A DNA stretch of 64,000 bases from Chitinophaga pinensis. Its GTDB lineage: Bacteria; Bacteroidota; Bacteroidia; UKL13-3. The notes under the pieces were generated by a model that searched no databases, was not told the origin of the DNA, and saw nothing but the letters and a program-made list of their open reading frames with translations. Position numbers and translations under genes: made by a program. Positions 1 through 8,518 of this stretch are shown in pieces (the stretch's first letter is position 1; the number at the start of each line of letters is the position of its first letter). Location: assembly GCA_945861965.1 (NCBI GenBank), contig CAMAWM010000004.1, forward strand, positions 1 to 64,000, written 5' to 3'.

Positions 1-230
1 GAAGAGGAGGTGATGAAATAATAATTTATTTACAACCCATTGGAGGCGGTTGGTATTATTTTAAATACGTTAAAGGGACTATGATGACAGTAGGAAGCGA
101 CCTAATTTTTAATGAAATTATTAAAAAAAATTACGATAAAGTTTCAAACGATGATTACAAATTACGCCCTGCAAGTATGAGCGATAGAAATAAATTTGTA
201 AGAGCGATGAAAAAACAAATTGAAAATTAA
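1..230 (+). CDS. C-terminal part of an uncharacterised protein, truncated by the window edge
   Basis: Open frame from base 3 to TAA at 228-230: ...RGGDEIIIYLQPIGGGWYYFKYVKGTMMTVGSDLIFNEIIKKNYDKVSNDDYKLRPASMSDRNKFVRAMKKQIEN*. No family recognised. Confidence 0.6.
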   Translation, partial: RGGDEIIIYLQPIGGGWYYFKYVKGTMMTVGSDLIFNEIIKKNYDKVSNDDYKLRPASMSDRNKFVRAMKKQIEN

Positions 231-247
231 TTAATCAACATATCAAA

Positions 248-1444
248 ATGAAAGACGTTTTTGTAGTAGATGCACTTCGTACACCAATAGCAAAATATGG
301 TGGTGCGTTGAGTTCAATTCGCCCCGATGATTTGGCGGCTTTGGTTATAAAAAAACTAATCGAACGAAACCCAAATTTAGATGTGAATGAAATTGAAGAT
401 GTAATTTTTGGTGCTGCAAATCAAGCAGGCGAAGACAATCGAAATGTAGCGCGAATGGCTGCATTGCTTGCTGGCTTGCCAGTTTCGGTTGGCGGCAATA
501 CAGTAAACAGATTGTGTGCTTCGGGTTTGCAAAGTATAGTAGATGCAAGTAGAGCAATTGAATGTGGCGATGGAGAAATATATATTGCTGGTGGAAGTGA
601 AAGCATGACACGCGCACCCTTTTCAATGGCAAAATCAGATAGTGCATTTGGCCGAACAACTGAAATTTATGACACTACAATTGGCTGGCGTTTTACCAAT
701 AAAAAATTATCCGAAATCTATTACCCTTACTCAATGGGTGAAACAGCAGAAAACATAGCTGAAAAATGGAAAATAACCCGTGAAGCACAAGATGAGTTTG
801 CATTTAATTCTCAAGAAAAATACCAGCAAGCGCATATAGCAAATAAATTTTCAAATGAAATTATTGCAGTTAGTGTACCACAAAAAAAGGGAATTGAGGT
901 GCTGTTTGAAAAAGACGAACATCCAAGAAAAACTTCGATTGAAGAATTAGCAAAATTAAATCCTGCATTTAAAAAAGAAGGAACTGTTACAGCAGGAAAT
1001 TCATCGGGATTAAATGATGGTGCTGCAGCTTTATTATTAGTTTCTGAAAACGCTGTGAAGAAATATAATTTAACTCCTTTGGCAAGAATTGTTGCTCGTG
1101 GTGTTGCAGGTGTTGATCCAACTATAATGGGAATTGGGCCTGTACCAGCAACTCAAAAAGCTTTGAAACGCGCAGGATTAACAATAGACGATATTGGATT
1201 AATGGAATTGAATGAGGCATTTGCTTCGCAGAGTTTGGCTTGCATAAAGGATTTAAAAATAAACCCGCAAATTGTAAATGTAAATGGCGGAGCCATAGCG
1301 TTAGGTCATCCTTTGGGTTGCAGCGGATCACGCATTTCGGCAACTCTGATTCACGAAATGCAAAAACAAAATGTAAAGTTTGGAGTTGCTACTATGTGCA
1401 TTGGAGTTGGTCAAGGTGTGGCTGTAGTTTTCGAAAAAATTTGA
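248..1444 (+). CDS. pcaF: Thiolase (acetyl-CoA C-acyltransferase), 3-oxoadipyl-CoA thiolase-like
   Basis: 398 aa; thiolase motifs NRLCASGLQ, GGSESMTRAPF, NGGAIALGHPLGCSGSR, CIGVGQG; N-terminus resembles PcaF (GGALSSIRPDDLAA, GAANQAGEDNRNVARMAALLAGLP, DTTIGWRF). Confidence 0.9.
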   Translation: MKDVFVVDALRTPIAKYGGALSSIRPDDLAALVIKKLIERNPNLDVNEIEDVIFGAANQAGEDNRNVARMAALLAGLPVSVGGNTVNRLCASGLQSIVDASRAIECGDGEIYIAGGSESMTRAPFSMAKSDSAFGRTTEIYDTTIGWRFTNKKLSEIYYPYSMGETAENIAEKWKITREAQDEFAFNSQEKYQQAHIANKFSNEIIAVSVPQKKGIEVLFEKDEHPRKTSIEELAKLNPAFKKEGTVTAGNSSGLNDGAAALLLVSENAVKKYNLTPLARIVARGVAGVDPTIMGIGPVPATQKALKRAGLTIDDIGLMELNEAFASQSLACIKDLKINPQIVNVNGGAIALGHPLGCSGSRISATLIHEMQKQNVKFGVATMCIGVGQGVAVVFEKI

Positions 1445-1511
1445 TTTGCTTGCTATTTTTTATTAGGCAATTTTGCTTTTGCAAAAAACAAAGGTCTTGC
1501 CCTAAAATAGG

Positions 1512-1531
1512 TTTACACTAAAAAGTGTAAA
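1512..1531. repeat. Perfect 8-bp inverted repeat TTTACACT-AAAA-AGTGTAAA
   Basis: Read directly; lies between the thiolase stop and the transposase remnant. Confidence 0.6.
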
Positions 1532-1792
1532 ACACGAACAAAAAAATCATCCAGGAGTTACTTTCAACCCAATACACCGCTAACAGACGAGCAAAAAGCG
1601 AAGAATAAAGAAAAATCAAAAACACGAGCAAGAGTAGAACACATATTTGGCTTTATGGAACAAAGCATAAATGGATTATTTATACGCTCAATTGGAATAG
1701 TGCGAGCAACGGGAATAATAGGACTTATCAACTTAACCTACAATTTATTGGGGTTAATACAGGTACTAAAAAACCGTAAGATTAGATACTAA
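1532..1792 (+). pseudogene. C-terminal remnant of an IS5-family-type DDE transposase
   Basis: Frame ending TAA 1790-1792 reads ...NTPLTDEQKAKNKEKSKTRARVEHIFGFMEQSINGLFIRSIGIVRATGIIGLINLTYNLLGLIQVLKNRKIRY*; the RARVEHIFGFM...RSIGIVRAT..I.L.NLTYN pattern is typical of the IS5-type transposase C-terminus. No N-terminal part is present. Confidence 0.8.
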
Positions 1793-1824
1793 ATACACTG
1801 ATAGATAGAAATTTATTCTGTTTT

Positions 1825-1857
1825 TTTGTTGACCGAATAAACTATTTGTTATTTTTG
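1825..1857 (+). promoter_or_regulatory. Candidate Bacteroidota sigma-ABfr type promoter (TTTG - 21 bp - TATTTTTG)
   Basis: TTTG at 1825-1828 and TAnnTTTG match at 1850-1857, 36 bp upstream of the 1894 ORF. Confidence 0.4.
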
Positions 1858-1893
1858 TGTTAGAAGTTTCAAAAAATAATTGAAGAGTTCTTA

Positions 1894-3651
1894 TTGTTTT
1901 TTGAAATGTTTTTAGAAAAAAATATTTTTAGAACCCACCCAATAGCTATTAAAAATATAATAAAATTCTTATTAATGCTAATAACTTTTATTTTTTTGCC
2001 TAAATTTAGTGTTGGGCAAGAAACAAAATCGAAATGGAAACTTGTTGGTAATATTGGGCTTTATGGTGATTTTTATTCCATGGAGTCTGATACTCCAGGA
2101 GCAGTAGCTGCTCGCAGGCCAAACAGCATGGAAAGACTTGTTGTAAATTCAACTATTACGTACGGTAAATTTTCAATGCCAATTTCTATGATGCTTTCAG
2201 GTGGTCAGTACAGTGTAGTTTTGCCTCATTTGCCAGAAGGAAATTTAATAGATTATATCAAAAACCCAATGAATAGAATTGGAATTGCACCTAAATATAA
2301 ATGGGCGCAATTGCTTTTGGGAACGCAAGTTCCGCAATATTCTGAGTTAAGTGTTGGCGATTTACCAGTGTTTGGAGCAGGAATAAATTTAACTCCAGGC
2401 AAATTTCGTTTTTCAGCTTTTGCAGGAACTTCGCAATTGGCTATTGATGAAAGCACAACAAAAAATATAAAAGGTGTTTATGCTCGAAATATTTTTTCAG
2501 CTAAAATTGGGTATGGAAAAGAGGACGGAACTCATTTTTATATTATCTCATCCATAATGAAAGACGATACCAATTCATTAAAAACAAAACCAGTAAACAC
2601 TTTACCACAAAAAGGTATTTTAAGTTCAATAGATTATAAACTTAAAATCGGGGAACAATATGCAATAAAAGGTGAAATAGCCGGCTCTGCATTTACCAGA
2701 GATATAAGAAGCAAGCCCATTTCGTTTGCTAATATGCCAATTGATATTCCTTCTGAAATTTTTAAAATTCAAGAATCAAGTAGATTTGATTATGCAACAG
2801 TTTTAAGCATAGTCAAAGAAGGAAAGATTTTTAACTTAAAATTATCAGGTAAATATATTGGTGACGGTTTTGTGCCATTAGGATTTCCATTTATGCAAAC
2901 CGATAGATTGGAAGTAAGCATTGACCCTGGCTTTAATTTACTTAAAAACAAAATACAATTTTCTGGTTCTATTGGCACGCGCTACAATAATCTTTCTGGA
3001 GCAAGAGCATCTACTACCAGGCAAACTATTGGATTTGCCAATTTGAATTGGCAGTTTACCGAAAGTTTTTCATTAGCTACTTCTTTCAGTAATTTCAGTT
3101 TTAGAAATTCACTTAGAAACGATACTTTTCGAATAGATATGGTAACTTTATCTTGGAGTGCAAGTCCAACTTATATATTTACAACTCCAAATAATATGCA
3201 TATTTTTACGGTAATGTATGCTCAAAATACTTTTGCAGATTACAATACAATTAGTGGTGCTTTAAGCAATAATGATTCTCGAAATGCTTCAGCCTCTTAC
3301 TTGCTTTCTAAGGTAAAAAATCCTTTAAGCATCAGCACCATTTTAAGTTATTTTGATAATAATACATCATTTGGTTTACTTACAACTAATGCTGCAAATT
3401 TAACTTTAAGTTACAAATTTTTAGACAAAAAACTCAGCACCAGTTCGGGAATTACGTATAGTGACAATAGTGTGAACAGTCTTGCTTCGGGGTCGCAAAT
3501 AGTAACAGTATTGGGTATGAAATATACTTTAAAAAAGAAAACTGATTTTTCGGTAAACGGCTCTATAAACCTATATAAATATGGTGCTGACAGACCTGGA
3601 ATTTCATATCGCGAAAATCTATTACGTACATCAATAACTTATAAATTTTAA
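1894..3651 (+). CDS. Uncharacterised secreted protein, probably an outer-membrane beta-barrel
   Basis: 585 aa; N-terminal hydrophobic segment; alternating beta-rich sequence; terminal aromatic residue (...LLRTSITYKF). The true start may lie downstream of 1894. Confidence 0.6.
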   Translation: MFFEMFLEKNIFRTHPIAIKNIIKFLLMLITFIFLPKFSVGQETKSKWKLVGNIGLYGDFYSMESDTPGAVAARRPNSMERLVVNSTITYGKFSMPISMMLSGGQYSVVLPHLPEGNLIDYIKNPMNRIGIAPKYKWAQLLLGTQVPQYSELSVGDLPVFGAGINLTPGKFRFSAFAGTSQLAIDESTTKNIKGVYARNIFSAKIGYGKEDGTHFYIISSIMKDDTNSLKTKPVNTLPQKGILSSIDYKLKIGEQYAIKGEIAGSAFTRDIRSKPISFANMPIDIPSEIFKIQESSRFDYATVLSIVKEGKIFNLKLSGKYIGDGFVPLGFPFMQTDRLEVSIDPGFNLLKNKIQFSGSIGTRYNNLSGARASTTRQTIGFANLNWQFTESFSLATSFSNFSFRNSLRNDTFRIDMVTLSWSASPTYIFTTPNNMHIFTVMYAQNTFADYNTISGALSNNDSRNASASYLLSKVKNPLSISTILSYFDNNTSFGLLTTNAANLTLSYKFLDKKLSTSSGITYSDNSVNSLASGSQIVTVLGMKYTLKKKTDFSVNGSINLYKYGADRPGISYRENLLRTSITYKF

Positions 3652-3655
3652 CGCC

Positions 3656-6600
3656 ATGAAAAAAATACACATCATTATTTTATTCTTTACATGTTTGCTT
3701 TCCAGCAATGTTTTTTCACAAACATTTCAGTTATTGATGACACCAAAACCATCACCCTATTTTTCGGATTGGAGCAACAGAACTGAAACTGCTAGAATGA
3801 CTGTTAACAACACTTCAGGTGTTTCATTTGATTGTAAAATAAAAACACAATTATTTAATAGTAGCGGAACTTTAGTAGGCGAAACCGATTTTTCTAAAAT
3901 GCCAATATTAACAATTGTTCCAGGCATTTCTCAGTTCAATGCAGAAGATATTTATCCGGTTTCGGCCATTCAATATTATGGAAATTCAGTAGTGGCAATA
4001 TTACAAACAGGAAGAATTCCAGATGACAATTACCGATTATGTTCCAATTTAATGAATCCAACAACTGGAATTGCATTAAATGGATTGCAACCACAATGTG
4101 CCATGTTTACTATTGCAGCATATCAAGCGCCTGTATTAATTGCACCTCGTGAAGAAGAAATAATTCCTTTAAATAATATTAGAGGAATGCTTTTTAGGTG
4201 GACACCAGTTACACCAACTCCAAATTTTATTGTAACTTATAAATTACAAGTTTGGGAAATTTTAGATGGACAAGATAATGTAACTGCACTTAGAACCAAT
4301 CAACCTATTGTAGATAAGGATTATAAAGGTCTACTACAAACACAATGGCCTGTTGATTTTGCATTGCCAGAGGGAGGAAAGAAATATGTGTGGAGCATTA
4401 CTCCATTTGATGACCAAGAACGAAAAATGGTAGAAGGAATTGGAATGGCAGAACCAAAAGGATTTGAAATTGGTGTTATGCATTTACGAAGTTCATTAGT
4501 TGTCAATCCTCCCGATACCAACACAATTGATTCAACCATTGTTGTTATAAGCGATTCGGCTGAAATTGGAGATACCATAAGAGTTGGATTGAATGGAGAA
4601 TTTGCGTTAAAAGTATTACAAATTACCAAAGAAACTGATGGTTCATTAACCGGAAAAGGCAGCGTTAGAATTCCGTGGCTGAAAACATCCATTGCAGTTG
4701 ATTTTAAAAAAATAAAAATTGATTCCTCAAAACATTTGATAGCTGGCGGTGTTACCAGCACTAAAAGCGATACTAGTTCCACCTCAATTACTGCATATCC
4801 ATTGGCTTGGGGACAAAGTTGGCTGGCTGGTCCGTGGGTTGCTAATAAAACTGATGGGCTAATGAATTGGTCGAATAATGTGGCAAATAATCAAATTGCT
4901 TGGGTAAATAATAATGTGAATTCGGCTCCCTATATTGATTACAACGCAAATATTGCAACGCCAGCCATTCCAAATAGCAATCCTTTAAAAATGCCTTTTG
5001 GCATTCAATTCAATAATGGGAATGATAAATTAGTTATTACTGAATTTATATTTAAACCAAACGAATCGAAAGTAAATTTTTTGGCTCAGGGTGAATTTTT
5101 TAAAAATGGTGTTACTCATAAATTAGGTTTTGCAGGTAAATATTTTAAAATACATCCAAATCAAATTGACTTTAGTGCTGGACGTGTTGAATTGGTAGAA
5201 GATGTGAAAATTCCAAATGTGTCTTCAAATCCAAAAATGAAATTTTGCTTTAAAAAAGGAACTACCAATTCGGGTTGTTATATTCAATGGGCAAACACTG
5301 GAATTACAGATATAAGCATAGGAATGGATGTGAAATTTACCAGAGATTGGTTTCTTCCAGTGCCAACTGCGCCCGATTCTGTGGTGGCTACTTTAACTGG
5401 AAATGCCACCAATATGCACGATATTATTTTAACTGGTTCTATGCCAAAGTGCGAAATTGTTGGCTGCAATGGTTTAAAATTAAATCAAGCATTGACAGTT
5501 TCAATTGATCTTTCTGATATTAGAAATCCAACAAACATGGTATTTCCAACCAATTATCCAGATACAACTGATGGCGTTGCTTGGCAAGGTATTTACATAA
5601 AAACATTGTCAATGCTAATGCCCGATGATTGGAAATCGGACCCTAATTCCAATGCGCCAACTATTGCTGCTTCCGATATAATTATTGACGACATGGGTTT
5701 AACTACCAATGTGAAAGCCTATAATGTACTTACTTTACAAACAGGACAAGTAGCTAATTTAAGTGCAAGTATTGATACCATAAAAATTTCAATAGTTTGT
5801 AATTCATTGGTAAATGGAAAAGTGATGGGAAAAATGGTATTGCCGCTAAGCAATCAAACAATGCAAAATACTTTAAAATATACTGCATCGTTTTCACTGG
5901 CTAATATTGGCACTAGTTTCCAAATGGTAATACTTCCAACTCAACCCATAAGCAATGATATTATGAAAGGAAGTATGACTTTAAGTCCAACTTCAAATAT
6001 TACCGCTACCAAAACGCCTAATTTGTTGACTTTGTCAATTCTGTTAAATGGTTTTTTTAAATGGGATCACCCTGATTTGGCAGCTCCAGTTATCAATTTA
6101 ATAAATTCACCACCAACGCGAGCATTGGGAATAAAAGGCGTAAAAATGGAAATGGCATTTGAAAATTTGAGCTTAACTTATAAAAATTATTCCGTTCCAA
6201 ATGTCGATTCTACATCCTTCAATGTAGGTAATTGGAGCTTTGCAAGTCCCCAAAAATTCTTGGCAAATTTTCCAGTAACTATTAAGCATTTTCGATTTAA
6301 AAAGTTACCAACTGTTCCTCCTGCAGATGCAAATATGAAAGAAGTTTTTAGAGGTCAAATTTTGATTGACATCATTGCAAATTTAACCGAAGATATTGGT
6401 GGAATGACAACTGTAGGTTTAGCATTTGCGCTAGAGCGCAATAAAACTACTAAAGGTTTTACCCCAAAATATAAAGGTGTTTTTGTAGATAGTATTGCTG
6501 TACATGCCGACTTATCGGCTGTAAAAATAAATGGTGCTTTACTTATGTACGACAATGACCCTAAGTTTGGTGATGGATTTAAAGCTACTTTAGGTGTTAC

Positions 6601-8506
6601 ATTTACAGCAGTTTCTTTGCAAATAAATGCTTTGGCGCAGTTTGGAAGCACTACTTATTTAAATAATGGTCAGTTTTACAGGTATTGGCGAGTAGAAGCC
6701 GATGTGAAATTACCAGTTGGCATTCCATTTTTAACAGGTGTAGGTTTTTATGGTTTTGGTGGGGGTGCATTTTATAACATGAAGGCCAATTCAATAGCAA
6801 GTATTGCCAATCCTGGAAGTACTGCTTATACCTTTGACCCCAAAAAAGGCTTGCTCGGATTTCAAGTAAAAGCTACTGTGGCAACCATGCCTAAATTTGA
6901 AACATTCAATACCGATGTAGAGTTAATGGCATCATTTACTTCATCTGGTGGTATTACTCAAATTGGCTTTTTAGGAAACTTTTGGTTGGCAGCAAAACTA
7001 GCTGAAAGACCAGCTTCAAAAATAAAAGGCAGTGTAATGGTTGATTATATTTTTACCGAAAAAATATTTAACATGGCAGCAGGGTTGCTAATAAATATTC
7101 CTGATGTAATTGTAACTCCTGCGCCAATTGGATTTACAATGAACATAAATGGTACTACTAATTTATGGTATTTTAAATGCGGTGTTCCTGATGCTCCAAA
7201 CCAAGTAAATGTGTTCAATATTCCATTGTATTCTTATCTTATGTTTGGTAATAATATTCCACCTCCAAGTGGTTTTACAACAAGGTTTAGTAACAATTAT
7301 TTTTCTGCAACTGGCTATTATCCAAGTGCTGGCGGAATTGTTGCAACGAATGGTGTAAACAATGATTCGAAAACAGCCAAAGGTTTTGCTACTGGCGTGG
7401 GGATTGAATTTTCAAAGGATATGCACCAAGAACTTTATACCGGAGTATGTAGAAACTGGAGTATTGATGGGAATTTATTAGCAGGAGCTGAGTTGAATTT
7501 GTCATTGATGCAGCAAAATGGTTGCATTGGAATAAACGGCTATAGGGCATCTGGGAATTTAGGACTTTATGCAAGTGTGGCTGCTACTATTAATGGCAAT
7601 GGTTATAGATATAATTGTGACAATAAATCAATCAATTTATTTACCATAAAAACGGGTGCGTGGATTGAAGGTAAATTTCCAAATCCTGAATATATAGCTG
7701 GTAGTTTATATGCCGATATTGATTTATTTAACCACTTGTGCCAGGTTACTTATAGCAAATATTTTGAAAAAGGAACTAATTGCTTTGGAACTGAAGTAGT
7801 AACTGCAAATGCAGCACAACAAGACAAAGCAGGAGATTTAAAAAATAAACTAATTCAATATGTTTCTCCAACCATGCGCTATAATTTTCCTATTATATCA
7901 ACCAACAATGTAAAGTATGCCTTATTACCAAACCAAGTGTTTGACGTAGCCGAAAATCAAGGTGATGGAACCATAAAAAACAGAACTTTTAAATTAGTTG
8001 TTACTACCTCATTGGCTGTTCAAAATAATGGTTGGGTAAATAAAATAATACAAACTAAAGCTAATAACATGGGCGAATTCATGTATTATATGAAACCTCC
8101 TTTAAATACCACTGTTGTGCAAGGAAGCACTCAGTTTGTGGCTACCATTCCAAGCACGGTAAATACTAATAATGGGAATAATTTTGTTGCTGCAAATGGT
8201 ATACTTCATATTAATACTATTACGACTCCATTGCCACCGCCACCTACCCCAAATTATCCAAATCCAGTTGTTGATCCTATCAATAATTTAACAGCTAATA
8301 TGGAATATAAATTTATAGTAACAGCAACTTTAATGGAATATAGTGTGAACCATATACCTGGGCTAGGAGGAAGAGGAGATGGCACTGATGTATTGATGTG
8401 GGCACCAGCAAAAAATAGGACAGGAGTTGTAATATCCGAAACAAAAACTGTTTTATTTAGAACGGGACCAATGCCAATTTACCAAGCAAATTCTGGCAAT
8501 AGATAA
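3656..8506 (+). CDS. Very large (1616 aa) secreted protein with Ig-like N-terminal region; function unknown
   Basis: Signal peptide MKKIHIIILFFTCLLSSNVFS; beta-rich throughout; begins 5 bp after the preceding stop; no T9SS tail or transmembrane anchor recognised. Confidence 0.7.
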   Translation: MKKIHIIILFFTCLLSSNVFSQTFQLLMTPKPSPYFSDWSNRTETARMTVNNTSGVSFDCKIKTQLFNSSGTLVGETDFSKMPILTIVPGISQFNAEDIYPVSAIQYYGNSVVAILQTGRIPDDNYRLCSNLMNPTTGIALNGLQPQCAMFTIAAYQAPVLIAPREEEIIPLNNIRGMLFRWTPVTPTPNFIVTYKLQVWEILDGQDNVTALRTNQPIVDKDYKGLLQTQWPVDFALPEGGKKYVWSITPFDDQERKMVEGIGMAEPKGFEIGVMHLRSSLVVNPPDTNTIDSTIVVISDSAEIGDTIRVGLNGEFALKVLQITKETDGSLTGKGSVRIPWLKTSIAVDFKKIKIDSSKHLIAGGVTSTKSDTSSTSITAYPLAWGQSWLAGPWVANKTDGLMNWSNNVANNQIAWVNNNVNSAPYIDYNANIATPAIPNSNPLKMPFGIQFNNGNDKLVITEFIFKPNESKVNFLAQGEFFKNGVTHKLGFAGKYFKIHPNQIDFSAGRVELVEDVKIPNVSSNPKMKFCFKKGTTNSGCYIQWANTGITDISIGMDVKFTRDWFLPVPTAPDSVVATLTGNATNMHDIILTGSMPKCEIVGCNGLKLNQALTVSIDLSDIRNPTNMVFPTNYPDTTDGVAWQGIYIKTLSMLMPDDWKSDPNSNAPTIAASDIIIDDMGLTTNVKAYNVLTLQTGQVANLSASIDTIKISIVCNSLVNGKVMGKMVLPLSNQTMQNTLKYTASFSLANIGTSFQMVILPTQPISNDIMKGSMTLSPTSNITATKTPNLLTLSILLNGFFKWDHPDLAAPVINLINSPPTRALGIKGVKMEMAFENLSLTYKNYSVPNVDSTSFNVGNWSFASPQKFLANFPVTIKHFRFKKLPTVPPADANMKEVFRGQILIDIIANLTEDIGGMTTVGLAFALERNKTTKGFTPKYKGVFVDSIAVHADLSAVKINGALLMYDNDPKFGDGFKATLGVTFTAVSLQINALAQFGSTTYLNNGQFYRYWRVEADVKLPVGIPFLTGVGFYGFGGGAFYNMKANSIASIANPGSTAYTFDPKKGLLGFQVKATVATMPKFETFNTDVELMASFTSSGGITQIGFLGNFWLAAKLAERPASKIKGSVMVDYIFTEKIFNMAAGLLINIPDVIVTPAPIGFTMNINGTTNLWYFKCGVPDAPNQVNVFNIPLYSYLMFGNNIPPPSGFTTRFSNNYFSATGYYPSAGGIVATNGVNNDSKTAKGFATGVGIEFSKDMHQELYTGVCRNWSIDGNLLAGAELNLSLMQQNGCIGINGYRASGNLGLYASVAATINGNGYRYNCDNKSINLFTIKTGAWIEGKFPNPEYIAGSLYADIDLFNHLCQVTYSKYFEKGTNCFGTEVVTANAAQQDKAGDLKNKLIQYVSPTMRYNFPIISTNNVKYALLPNQVFDVAENQGDGTIKNRTFKLVVTTSLAVQNNGWVNKIIQTKANNMGEFMYYMKPPLNTTVVQGSTQFVATIPSTVNTNNGNNFVAANGILHINTITTPLPPPPTPNYPNPVVDPINNLTANMEYKFIVTATLMEYSVNHIPGLGGRGDGTDVLMWAPAKNRTGVVISETKTVLFRTGPMPIYQANSGNR

Positions 8507-8518
8507 TTTAAAATAAAT

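Noticed and set aside
1240-1521. 93-aa plus-strand ORF overlapping the thiolase 3' end
   Set aside because: Out-of-frame shadow of the conserved thiolase C-terminus.
4321-4782. 153-aa antisense ORF inside the 1616-aa gene
   Set aside because: No recognisable features; fully antisense to a well-supported coding frame, and the composition looks like a shadow frame.
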